Assembly (NCBI GenBank): GCA_001918155.1
Contig: MNFJ01000085.1
Location: 1 to 39,535 of the forward strand
DNA length: 39,535 nt
Reading direction: 5' to 3'
From: Deltaproteobacteria bacterium 13_1_40CM_4_68_19
Lineage (GTDB): Bacteria > Myxococcota > Myxococcia > Myxococcales > 40CM-4-68-19
In this document: positions 1 through 6,481 of the stretch, in pieces
Numbering within the stretch: position 1 is the first letter of the stretch
Layout: the number at the start of each line of letters is the position of its first letter
The notes under the pieces: generated by a model
Databases searched by the model: none
What the model was told of the DNA's origin: nothing
What the model saw: only the letters and a program-made list of their open reading frames with translations
Position numbers and translations under genes: made by a program

Positions 1-503
1 GAGGACGCCGATGTCCACCGGGTCGCCGCTCTGGGGCTGCATCCAGACGTGGTACGCCTTGCCTCCCTCGAGGCTCGGAGACAATCCGTAGGCATTCACA
101 CGCATCCAGGTCTTGCCGCTCGGCAGCTCACCCCACGCCACGGCGGCCCAAGCTCCGCCAGGGGTGGCAGCCTTCTTCTTTCCTCCCTGCCCCTTGGCAG
201 GCTGCGCCGCCTCGAGGATCACGGTCGTGCGGCCGGGGGGCTGCGGGCAAGCGTCACGTCCTTCTGCAGGTCACCGACCTGCTTGGTGATCGCCGCCACC
301 TGATCCCGGTATTGGTTGGCATCGCGCTCCGCGACATCGGCACGCTGCGAGTACGAGCTGAGGCGCGACGCCAGATAGGCGACGAGGGCCACGATGGCCA
401 CGAGGACGACGACGACTGGAACTGCTGCTCGCCAGGAGTGCCGCGTCTTCCCCTCGGTCAGGCGGGAAAAGGTCGGGCGGCTATCGGTCGCGGTCGTGTC
501 CAT
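1..503 (-). pseudogene. RskA-like anti-sigma domain membrane protein, frameshifted, cut by window start
   Basis: From the ATG at 503 the frame encodes a short cytoplasmic segment (begins MDTTATDSRPTF), one membrane helix rich in Val/Ala (about residues 25-43), then a coiled-coil-like stretch (SQRADVAERDANQYRDQV). It stops at 219-221. The next frame continues at once with LPSGKTWMRVNAYGLSP and KAYHVWMQPQSGDPVDIGVL, which resembles the extracytoplasmic domain of RskA-type anti-sigma-K factors. The switch lies in a run of six G at 235-240; one extra base there joins the two parts. The zinc-binding anti-sigma domain usual at the N-terminus is not visible, so a link to a sigma factor is inference. 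The longer frame from a TTG at 539 lacks a good ribosome site. The gene is disrupted either truly or by a homopolymer error in the assembly. Confidence 0.6.
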
Positions 504-560
504 GGCCGCAACGGTTTTCACGGGGCCACAGAAGAGCAACCCTACGATTGTCTGAGCTTT

Positions 561-734
561 TTAGGTATCGCTGCGGCGGCGCAGCGCGGGAGCGAGCGCC
601 AGGCAGATCCCGAAGTCCGAATCGACTTCGGCGGGCTCCTTCCGGTTGGGTCGCAGGTGGGGGTCCTGCGGGTTGCCTTCTTGGTTGCGACGGCGCGGAG
701 AGCGGCGACTGCTGGGGTCGGCCTTTCTCGACAT
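561..734 (-). CDS. Possible small basic protein (57 aa)
   Basis: An ATG at 734 opens a 57-codon frame ([20 protein letters not shown] at the start, ending in ALRRRSDT, stop TAA). About 84% of its third codon positions are G or C, as in the real genes here; the overlapping GTG frame from 751 has clearly fewer. The N-terminal half is rich in Arg and Pro, with no membrane segment. A promoter-like TTGCGG-N17-TACAAC ends 8 bases before the ATG, so the message could be leaderless. It lies between the anti-sigma remnant and queF, on the opposite strand to queF. I do not recognise the family. It may be a chance frame. Confidence 0.3.
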   Translation of the reverse strand: MSRKADPSSRRSPRRRNQEGNPQDPHLRPNRKEPAEVDSDFGICLALAPALRRRSDT

Positions 735-742
735 GGCGCGTT

Positions 743-771
743 GTTGTACACGACCTTACACCTCCCCGCAA
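743..771 (-). promoter_or_regulatory. Promoter-like TTGCGG-N17-TACAAC before the 57-aa ORF
   Basis: On the minus strand TTGCGG (771-766) is followed after 17 bases by TACAAC (748-743). The predicted transcription start is about 736, two bases before the ATG at 734. There is no Shine-Dalgarno sequence at that ATG. A GGGGAGG inside the spacer would instead serve a GTG at 751, so the site is ambiguous. Confidence 0.3.
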
Positions 772-831
772 CCGTTCAGGGCCGTCCCGAGGGTAGCGGC
801 GGCCGGCGGTTTCCTGGTACGAGGTCCGCCA

Positions 832-1221
832 ATGGCTCGCACGATGAAAGCCGACCTGGAGCCGAGGAAGGTGACGGAACCAGGCAAGTCCCTGGCTACC
901 TTCCCGAATCCCAGCCCGGGGCGGGACTACGAAATCCGCTTCGAATGCCCGGAATTCACCTGCCTGTGCCCGATGACAGGGCAGCCCGACTTCGCCACCA
1001 TCCGCATCGTCTATGTTCCCGATCAAACCTGCGTCGAGCTGAAGAGCCTGAAGCTGTACCTGTGGAGCTACCGCAACGAAGGCGCGTTCCACGAGGCGGT
1101 CACGAATCGCATCCTGGATGATCTCGTCGGAGCGCTGAAACCCCGGCGGTGCGAAGTGACGGGCGATTTCTTCGTTCGCGGCGGAATCCATACGGTGGTC
1201 GTCGCCCGCCATCCCGACTAG
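832..1221 (+). CDS. queF: NADPH-dependent 7-cyano-7-deazaguanine (preQ0) reductase
   Basis: QueF reduces the nitrile of preQ0 to the aminomethyl group of preQ1, a cytoplasmic step of queuosine synthesis for tRNA wobble positions. The 130-residue protein has the length of the unimodular (B. subtilis YkvM) type. Cys46 in the [13 protein letters not shown] motif is the expected nucleophile that forms the thioimide, and Asp53 lies seven residues on, as in that family. The [20 protein letters not shown] block (residues 69-88) is the family signature. The frame is open upstream to 646, but ATG 832 gives the normal N-terminus. I found no preQ1 riboswitch upstream and no other queuosine gene nearby. 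The stop codon is part of the TAGAACACGTTTCA motif described separately. Confidence 0.95.
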   Translation: MARTMKADLEPRKVTEPGKSLATFPNPSPGRDYEIRFECPEFTCLCPMTGQPDFATIRIVYVPDQTCVELKSLKLYLWSYRNEGAFHEAVTNRILDDLVGALKPRRCEVTGDFFVRGGIHTVVVARHPD

Positions 1222-1232
1222 AACACGTTTCA
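1219..1232. repeat. TNNAACNNGTTNNA motif, copy 1
   Basis: TAGAACACGTTTCA begins with the queF stop codon. Twelve of its bases (GAACACGTTTCA) recur at 11611-11622, and in both places an ACC(C)GG tract follows and a nested hairpin starts a few dozen bases later. The pattern matches the TNNAACNNGTTNNA form known for some TetR-family operators (KstR type), but that role is only a possibility here. Confidence 0.4.
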
Positions 1233-1263
1233 TAACCGGCCCGCGAGTGTTTGCGCTCAAGCG

Positions 1264-1296
1264 TAGCCGCTAACCGGCCTTCGGCCGGCGCGGCTA
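1264..1296. terminator. Nested hairpin with cTTCGg loop after queF
   Basis: Outer arms TAGCCGC (1264-1270) and GCGGCTA (1290-1296) enclose inner arms CCGGCC (1274-1279) and GGCCGG (1283-1288) closed by a cTTCGg tetraloop. There is no clear U tract. It sits between the queF stop and the DUF2231 start and shares its design with 11644-11674 and 21580-21616. It probably ends the queF transcript. Confidence 0.55.
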
Positions 1297-1336
1297 GTGA
1301 TTTGCCTCGTCCCGGCGCGACCGGCAGGATGGCCCG

Positions 1337-1813
1337 ATGCCCGGTGGCGAGCTCCACCCTTTCCTCGTGCACTTCGCCGTCGGGCTCCTGCTGATTGCTC
1401 CGGTCGCCGACGTCTTCGGCCTGCTCCTGCGGCGTGAAGCGCTCCTCTACACAGGCCGGTGGACGACGCTCCTTGGCACAGGCTTCGCCCTGCTCGCGGT
1501 GGCCAGCGGCTGGGGCGCGGAAGCGGGTCTCGGGGCGCACAGCGCCGCGGGCGAGGCGCTGCTGCACCTGCACGAAGCGCTCGGGTACGTCGCCACCGGG
1601 ATCTGGTTGCCGGTTGCCGTCTGGCGGGCCGTCTCGAAACTGGCGCTCCCCCTGCGGGCGCGAACGATGTATCTGGCCGTCACGTTCGCGGCGGCCTCGG
1701 TTCTGATGGTGGAAGCCTTTCTCGGTGGAGCCCTCGTGTACCGCCACGGAGTTGGACTGTCTCCAGCGGCGCGCGCCGAGCCGGTGGTCCGCGCCCCCGT
1801 CCGGGAGCGCTGA
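1337..1813 (+). CDS. DUF2231 domain membrane protein
   Basis: This 158-residue integral membrane protein opens with the LHPFLVHFAVGLLLIAPVAD segment typical of DUF2231, where a His-Pro pair precedes the first helix. Four hydrophobic segments are visible, at about residues 9-30, 42-60, 83-100 and 112-133. The C-terminal tail is short and charged. DUF2231 proteins often occur near cytochrome or redox genes and may bind haem through conserved His, but their role is not established and no such partner is next to it here. The ATG at 1337 has no strong ribosome site. The downstream neighbour is convergent, with only 4 bases between the stops. Confidence 0.75.
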   Translation: MPGGELHPFLVHFAVGLLLIAPVADVFGLLLRREALLYTGRWTTLLGTGFALLAVASGWGAEAGLGAHSAAGEALLHLHEALGYVATGIWLPVAVWRAVSKLALPLRARTMYLAVTFAAASVLMVEAFLGGALVYRHGVGLSPAARAEPVVRAPVRER

Positions 1814-1817
1814 CGCG

Positions 1818-2069
1818 TCAACCGAGTTCTTCGGCCGGGCTGCGCGGGCGGGAGAACAGGAGCTTGCCGAGCAGGAACCCCACGGCGACCCCTGCGAGCA
1901 GCAGCTGGCCGGGGTTCTCCTCCGCCCAGGCGGCGACGCGGCGGAGGGCCGTTTCCGCGTATTCGCGGCCCAGCTCGACCCCCCGCTGAAAGGCGCGCGC
2001 CGCCTCCTCCGCCGATGGCGCGCTGATCTCGGACATCGGGAGCTGCGTCTTGCTGCGCGTCTCGGCCAC
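1818..2069 (-). CDS. DUF883-like (ElaB/YqjD) C-terminally anchored small protein
   Basis: The 83-residue product has a soluble helical N-terminal part (EEAARAFQRGVELGREYAET) and one C-terminal membrane helix preceded by AEENPGQ (helix about residues 54-71). This matches the ElaB/YqjD layout, in which an amphipathic region joins a glycine-rich membrane anchor. E. coli YqjD attaches stationary-phase ribosomes to the membrane; whether this one does is unknown. It starts with a GTG at 2069 preceded by GAGGTG and follows the DUF3618 gene after 3 bases. It is the last gene of a three-gene membrane-protein unit. Confidence 0.65.
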   Translation of the reverse strand: MAETRSKTQLPMSEISAPSAEEAARAFQRGVELGREYAETALRRVAAWAEENPGQLLLAGVAVGFLLGKLLFSRPRSPAEELG

Positions 2070-2072
2070 GGT

Positions 2073-2276
2073 TCACCTCGTGGTGGCGCGGGCGATGAGG
2101 AGGCCCACGACCATCGCTCCCGCGAAGGTCGCGCCGGGGTGCCGGCGCACGAAGCTGCGCCAGTTCAGGGTGTCCGACACGTTCGCGCGCAGCGCGTTCA
2201 CCGACTGCTCGATCTCCTGCCGGGCACGCTCGATTCCAGCCCGGATGGCCTCGGCGTCCCTGGGGTTTTCAGGCAT
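2073..2276 (-). CDS. DUF3618 domain protein
   Basis: This 67-residue protein begins with the DUF3618 pattern: a charged helix with Ile/Arg/Glu repeats (AGIERARQEIEQSVNALRAN, about residues 13-32), then a tryptophan-containing linker and a single membrane helix (ATFAGAMVVGLLIARA, about 49-64). DUF3618 genes usually lie between a phage-holin-like DUF1469 gene and a YqjD-type gene, as here, and are thought to belong to an envelope stress unit. No enzymatic motif is present. Spacing is 15 bases from the upstream gene and 3 to the downstream gene, so one transcript is very likely. Confidence 0.7.
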   Translation of the reverse strand: MPENPRDAEAIRAGIERARQEIEQSVNALRANVSDTLNWRSFVRRHPGATFAGAMVVGLLIARATTR

Positions 2277-2291
2277 CGATCCTCCTGCGAA

Positions 2292-2759
2292 TCACTGCGG
2301 CGTCACGTCCGGTCGGGATCCGGGCTGCGAAAGGGCCCCGGTCGCGCGGGCGCTCGCGGAGTTGCCGCGCGCCTCGTGCTTCAGCGCCGCCATCCACTCG
2401 CGGTCGCGCCGGATCTCCTCGGCCGTACAGGGCATTTCGATGCGGTCGCGCGCGATGCTCCGCGAGCCCGACCAGGTGATCGCGCCGCCGGCGGCCAGGT
2501 TCACCAGGGCAACGATCCCGAACGCGGCCCATGCCGGAATCCAGAGCGAGAGCAGAGACGCGATCGCGAACATCAGGAGCAGGAATCCCGCCGCTAGCGG
2601 CGGCAGTCCGGCCGCGCCGGTCGCGAGGTCCCTCCCCATCGTCCGCAGATCCTGCTTCAACTCCACCCGGGCGAGCGCGAGATGCTCGCGGATGAGCGTC
2701 TGCAGGCCATCGAGCAGCCGGTGCAGCACATCTCGGGAGGGCACGGTGGCCGGCGGCAT
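2292..2759 (-). CDS. Phage-holin-like DUF1469 (YqjE-type) membrane protein
   Basis: The 155-residue product has an N-terminal helix (RDVLHRLLDGLQTLIREHLA), then two adjoining membrane helices (about residues 52-73 and 76-97) and a polar C-terminal tail of about 55 residues. This is the layout of the holin-X/DUF1469 family, represented in E. coli by YqjE. Despite the family name there is no phage context. I chose the ATG at 2759 because the family starts close to that helix; an upstream in-frame ATG at 2816 adds 19 residues with no homology feature. It is the first gene of the unit with DUF3618 and DUF883. Confidence 0.7.
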   Translation of the reverse strand: MPPATVPSRDVLHRLLDGLQTLIREHLALARVELKQDLRTMGRDLATGAAGLPPLAAGFLLLMFAIASLLSLWIPAWAAFGIVALVNLAAGGAITWSGSRSIARDRIEMPCTAEEIRRDREWMAALKHEARGNSASARATGALSQPGSRPDVTPQ

Positions 2760-2824
2760 GGCGCCAACGTAGGTATCGCTAGCCTGCCGTGCCAGAGGCC
2801 GGCAGCCCAAAAACATGGCCGCAA

Positions 2825-2849
2825 AGCCGCACTTCGTACGGCAGCGGCT
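2825..2849. terminator. Hairpin overlapping the stop of the 2848-3090 gene
   Basis: AGCCGC (2825-2830) pairs with GCGGCT (2844-2849) around a 13-base loop containing CTTCG. The right arm includes part of the TAG stop (2850-2848) of the minus-strand gene. The outer arms match the nested hairpins at 1264 and 21580, but the inner stem is weak here. Confidence 0.35.
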
Positions 2850-3090
2850 AGTGCAGCACTGGACTGTTCGCAGCGATCTGGCGGCCCTCGAGGTCCTCCT
2901 CGAAGGAGCGGATGAGGTACCCGATGAGCAGGAGGGATGAAGCGTTTTCGGCCGCGCGCCGCGGGTCGCGCTGCATCAGGTCCGTTGCATAGGCGAGGAA
3001 GAGCCTCTTACGGTGGGCGTTGCGGCGCCCTTCGGCAACCCCGCTGATTTGACATCCGGGCGGGCGGTGGATGATTTTGCTGGCCAGCAC
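2848..3090 (-). CDS. Hypothetical small protein, start uncertain
   Basis: The C-terminal 55 residues, from KRLFLAYATDLMQRDPRR to the end, look like a genuine helical protein with an alternating charged and hydrophobic pattern and a mainly GC third codon position. I do not recognise a named family. The only plausible in-frame start before this region is a GTG at 3090, which gives 80 residues but has no ribosome site; an internal ATG would give 42 residues. The upstream part overlaps the promoter region of the divergent gene at 3104, so the true start may be further inside. The stop lies in a hairpin. Confidence 0.45.
   Translation of the reverse strand: MLASKIIHRPPGCQISGVAEGRRNAHRKRLFLAYATDLMQRDPRRAAENASSLLLIGYLIRSFEEDLEGRQIAANSPVLH
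3049..3077 (+). promoter_or_regulatory. Candidate promoter TTGACA-N17-TGATTT
   Basis: A perfect TTGACA at 3049-3054 is followed after 17 bases by TGATTT (3072-3077), a poor -10 box. The start codon at 3104 with a GGAGG ribosome site lies at a suitable distance downstream. Confidence 0.35.
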
Positions 3091-3103
3091 CCGGAGGGGC
3101 GGG

Positions 3104-3304
3104 ATGTTCACGGGCGTGAAGGTGTTCTCCGCGACCAAGGCGAAGGAGCGCGACGACCTCGGCGAGCAGGTGACGCGATGGCTGCGGGCGAACGCGGATC
3201 TGGAAGTCGTCGACCGGACCGTGACGCAGTCGAGCGACAACGAATTCCACTGCCTGACGGTCGTGCTGTTCTACAAGCCGCGGAGCGGGTCGAAAAAAGC
3301 TTGA
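3104..3304 (+). CDS. Hypothetical small protein (66 aa)
   Basis: The ATG at 3104 follows GGAGGGGCGGG, a strong ribosome site, so I prefer it to the upstream in-frame ATG at 3071. The product begins MFTGVKVFSATKAKERDDLG, continues with an amphipathic helix (VTRWLRANADLEVVDRTV) and ends with a beta-like segment (FHCLTVVLFYKPR). It is compact, soluble and charged, with strong coding bias. Length and layout suggest one alpha/beta domain. I do not know its family or function. Its stop is one base from the stop of the convergent kinase gene, with no room for a terminator. Confidence 0.6.
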   Translation: MFTGVKVFSATKAKERDDLGEQVTRWLRANADLEVVDRTVTQSSDNEFHCLTVVLFYKPRSGSKKA

Positions 3305-3305
3305 T

Positions 3306-4505
3306 CTAGCGGAACCTCGGACCCGGCTTCTTCGCAAGCGCTCGCGCCAGGGACGGCCTCGGCGACTTGTGGTCCTGCGACACCTTGAGCCCGGCCACCC
3401 CCAGCACCACGGCGATGGCGGTCGTAAGCCCCAGCCAGGACCAGACGCCGGACTTGCGCGTGTTCTTGCGCGTCCGCGGAGCGAGCTGCATCGCCTTGGC
3501 CATTCCGGCGAGCGCCTCGAGCGCGTGCGCCAGCTCCAGCGCGCTGTGCGGGCGTCCCGCCGGATTCGACTCCAGGCAGCGTTCGATCAACGCGTCCCAG
3601 CGAGGGTCCAGGCCGTTGACCACCTTCGAGGGCGGCGGGAACTTTCCCACCGGCAGCTCGCCGGTGAGCAACTCGTACGTCATCACGCCGAAGGAATAGA
3701 TGTCCGCCTTGTGATCCGCGCGCTTGGCGTCCTTGCGCTGCTCGGGGGCCATGTAGTTGGCGGTGCCCATGGCGACGTTGCTCTGCGTCAGGCACTGGGC
3801 GCCCTCGGCGTGCAGGCCTGCCAGACCGAAGTCGAGCACCTTGGTGCGCAGGTCCTTGGTCACCAGCACGTTGTCGGGCTTCAGATCGCGGTGGACCACG
3901 GCCCGCGCGTGCGCGTACGTCAACGCGTGGGCGACCTGCGCCAGAAGCATGGCCAGCTGCTGCGCCGTGGGGCGGTTCCGGTGTGCCCACGTCCGCAACG
4001 ACTCGCCGTCGATGAGCTCCATCGCGATGTAGACGTGTTGTCCCGCCTTGCCGCGCCCGAGAAGACGAACGATGCCGGGATGATCGAGCTGCGCCATGGC
4101 GGCCGCCTCGCGCCCGAAGCGGCGGACGTAGTCGGGCACGGCCGCCATCTGCGGCGTGAGGATCTTCACGGCGACCAGGAGCCCGTCGGAGTCGCGGCTG
4201 CAGCGAAACACCTCCCCCATGCCGCCCTGGCCGATCCGCTCGAGGACGATGAACCCCTCGAGCCTCGGCAGCGGCGGCTCCGGCGCGACGGCGGCCCTGG
4301 GCGGTTTCGCGGGAGTCTGCTGGCGCGCCGGCGGGACGCTCCCTTCCCGATGGACCTCGAATCGAACGCCGCAATGCCCGCAGCGCGCGAGCGATCCTTC
4401 GACGAACAGGCTGACGTCGCAGCGGATATCGCAGTTCGGACAGCGCTGGATGGCGCGTTTCTTCCCGAGCGGAGGCTGGGACTTGGGGGCGACGGGATCC
4501 GCCAT
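3306..4505 (-). CDS. Eukaryotic-like Ser/Thr protein kinase with N-terminal zinc ribbon and C-terminal membrane helix
   Basis: The 399-residue protein starts with a zinc ribbon (CPNC at 22-25 and CGHC at 42-45), then a Pro-rich linker and a complete Hanks-type kinase domain (about 84-335). Visible motifs are the GQGGMGEVF loop (92-100), Lys114 (ATP), HRDLKPDN (205-212), DFG (225-227), GTANYMAPE (247-255) and the DIYSFG helix. A single membrane helix follows at about 355-373, with a short basic tail outside. All catalytic residues are present, so it should be active. The zinc ribbon may bind a partner or sense metal or redox state; that is inference. Upstream on the minus strand are a TTGACA (4552-4547) with no clear -10 box and a hairpin. 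The cyclase gene lies upstream on the same strand. Confidence 0.92.
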   Translation of the reverse strand: MADPVAPKSQPPLGKKRAIQRCPNCDIRCDVSLFVEGSLARCGHCGVRFEVHREGSVPPARQQTPAKPPRAAVAPEPPLPRLEGFIVLERIGQGGMGEVFRCSRDSDGLLVAVKILTPQMAAVPDYVRRFGREAAAMAQLDHPGIVRLLGRGKAGQHVYIAMELIDGESLRTWAHRNRPTAQQLAMLLAQVAHALTYAHARAVVHRDLKPDNVLVTKDLRTKVLDFGLAGLHAEGAQCLTQSNVAMGTANYMAPEQRKDAKRADHKADIYSFGVMTYELLTGELPVGKFPPPSKVVNGLDPRWDALIERCLESNPAGRPHSALELAHALEALAGMAKAMQLAPRTRKNTRKSGVWSWLGLTTAIAVVLGVAGLKVSQDHKSPRPSLARALAKKPGPRFR

Positions 4506-4559
4506 GTGGGGCAGTGTGGCCTAGGTGATTGATCGCGCAAGTTTTCTGTCAACTAAACA

Positions 4560-4579
4560 CCGCGGCCTTCAGGCCGCGG
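4560..4579. terminator. Perfect 8-bp hairpin between cyclase and kinase genes
   Basis: CCGCGGCC (4560-4567) pairs perfectly with GGCCGCGG (4572-4579) around a TTCA loop. On the minus strand it is followed by TGTTTAGTT, a weak U tract, and then a TTGACA. It likely ends the cyclase transcript (stop at 4676). The remaining bases of the gap 4506-4675 show nothing further. Confidence 0.5.
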
Positions 4580-4675
4580 AAGGCCACGCTCCTGCAAAGC
4601 CACCACCACTTGCACGGCGCCGCACAACCGCTTTGCGAAGAGAAGTGGCGCTCGGACGCGCCGCCCTGCGTCGCC

Positions 4676-6406
4676 CTACTCCAGCGCCTCGATGACCCGG
4701 TAGATCTCCACCGGCGCCTCCCGGTTCTTGACCTTCGCGGGCGGCAGTGGTTCGAGGACGAATTTGTCCTTCCCCGCCCGCTGCGCGCACTCTTCCGAGA
4801 TCACGATCATGTCCTCGCCGGCAATGCCGCAGAGGCGCGAGGCCAGGTTCACGCCGTCGCCGATGGCGGTGTAGCTGAGCGCCTTCGACGACCCCATGTT
4901 TCCCACCACCACCTGTCCGGTGTGCAGGCCGATGCCGATCCGGATCGGCTCCTTGCCCTGGGCGACCCGTTCCTCGTTCCACTCCGCCACGCGCTTCTGC
5001 ATCTTCACCGCGGCTCGCACCGCGTTGGTCGCATCGTCGGGACGCTTCACCGGCGCTCCCCACAGGCCCATGATCGCGTCGCCGATGAACTTGTCGAGGA
5101 TGCCTTCATGCTCGAAGAGGATGTCGACCATCAGCTCGAAGTAGTCGTTCAGCATCCGCACCACTTCCTGCGCCGGCAGCTTCTCGGAGATGCGGGTGAA
5201 CCCGCGGACGTCGCTGAAGAGGATGGTGAGCTCGCTCAGCGCTCCCCCCTTGGACAGCTCGATGCTTCCCCGCGCGGCCTGCTCCACCAGCGCGGGGGAA
5301 AGGAAGCGGGCGAGCTGCGCGCGCTGGGTCGCCTCGAACTCCAGGGCGCGCGCGTATTCGCTGTTCTCCAGGGCCACGGAGGCTTGCGCGGCGATGGCCG
5401 AGAGGACCTCCAGGTCCTTGGTGGTGAAGGCGGCGATGCGCTCCCGGGAATCGAGGAACATGATCCCCTTCACATCTTCGCCGGACGAGGTGAGCAGGGG
5501 AACGGCCATCGCGCTGCGCACGCCGAGCGCGATGATCGACTGCGAGGCCTGGAAACGCTTGTCGGCGATGGCGTCGGAAGTGAGCACCCCTTCCTTGGTG
5601 AGCTGGACCTGCGCCAGCAGCGTGTCCGAGACGAGCACCTTGCCCTGGCCCGGCTTGCGCTGCCTCATGGCCTGGATGACCAGCTCCTGCGAGTGCGGGT
5701 CGCGCAGGAGGATGACGCCGTTGTCGCAGGGGATCAGATCGAAGGCGATCTCCAGGATGCGCCTGAGCAGCTCGTTGAGGTCGCGCTCCAGGCGCACGTA
5801 GGTGGAGAACTCGTGCCCGACGCGCAGCCGCTCGTAGTCGCGCTTGAGCTGCCCCACGTCCTGGACCTGCTCGACGGGAAGGAAGGTCGCCTTCGCTGAG
5901 GTGCGCGCGACCACGCCCTCGAGCACGCCCGGCTTTCCCGTGTGCACGATCTCGGCGTTGTTCCCGTTTTGAGCCCCGCTCGTCAGGCGGAACTCCATCT
6001 TCGAGGTCCCGATCAGCACCTCGTCGCCGTCGCCGAGCTTCGCCGGTCCGACGATGCGCTTTCCGTTGAGGAAGGTGCCATTCGAGGAACCCAGGTCGCG
6101 CAGGACGTAGTCGTTCCCCTCGCGGTCGATCTGGCTGTGCTTGCGGGAGACCTCGCGATCGGCGAGCCGCACCGATGCCGTGGTGCTCCGTCCGAGCACG
6201 CTGCTGTCGCCCAACGGGTATTCGGTGATCTCGCCGCCCTGCCCTTTGAGGATCAGCCGGGGTGCGGAGGCGATGTGCGGCGCGGAAGGCCGCGGTGGGA
6301 TGACCGCCTCCCTGTCCGAGGACGCGAGAACGCGCGGCGCGCTGCAGGACGGGCAACGGCCGGCGACCGGCTCGCTCTCGTGGAAGCACACTGGACAGAC
6401 GGACAC
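4676..6406 (-). CDS. Class III adenylate cyclase with zinc-ribbon, FHA and GAF domains
   Basis: This 576-residue soluble protein has four parts: a zinc ribbon (C4, C7, C18, C21), an FHA domain (about 50-140, with LGRS, SRKHS and DLGSSNGT) that should bind phosphothreonine, a GAF domain (about 210-350), and a class III nucleotide cyclase domain (about 390-573). The cyclase keeps both metal aspartates (FSDVRG, D399; GDAIMG, D443), the substrate lysine (LDKFIGD, K439) and the YTAIGDGVNLASRL block, which fits ATP as substrate. It should make cAMP in response to a GAF ligand and phosphoprotein docking. The GTG start follows GGGGGGAG. It is upstream of a Ser/Thr kinase gene on the same strand that also has a zinc ribbon, so the kinase may supply the FHA target; that is inference. 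Confidence 0.93.
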   Translation of the reverse strand: MSVCPVCFHESEPVAGRCPSCSAPRVLASSDREAVIPPRPSAPHIASAPRLILKGQGGEITEYPLGDSSVLGRSTTASVRLADREVSRKHSQIDREGNDYVLRDLGSSNGTFLNGKRIVGPAKLGDGDEVLIGTSKMEFRLTSGAQNGNNAEIVHTGKPGVLEGVVARTSAKATFLPVEQVQDVGQLKRDYERLRVGHEFSTYVRLERDLNELLRRILEIAFDLIPCDNGVILLRDPHSQELVIQAMRQRKPGQGKVLVSDTLLAQVQLTKEGVLTSDAIADKRFQASQSIIALGVRSAMAVPLLTSSGEDVKGIMFLDSRERIAAFTTKDLEVLSAIAAQASVALENSEYARALEFEATQRAQLARFLSPALVEQAARGSIELSKGGALSELTILFSDVRGFTRISEKLPAQEVVRMLNDYFELMVDILFEHEGILDKFIGDAIMGLWGAPVKRPDDATNAVRAAVKMQKRVAEWNEERVAQGKEPIRIGIGLHTGQVVVGNMGSSKALSYTAIGDGVNLASRLCGIAGEDMIVISEECAQRAGKDKFVLEPLPPAKVKNREAPVEIYRVIEALE

Positions 6407-6481
6407 GAGCTCCCCCCGGAAGTCGAAGATACCATCGCGGCCGCGCTTTACGAGACTTTGACCTTCTGGTAACCGCGCCGC

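Noticed and set aside
542-751. 69-aa minus frame from GTG 751 ([11 protein letters not shown])
   Set aside because: A possible GGGGAGG site exists, but third codon positions are much less GC-rich than in the 57-aa frame and the residues look random.
740-831. preQ1 riboswitch upstream of queF
   Set aside because: No H-type pseudoknot or A-rich tail pattern is visible before the ATG.
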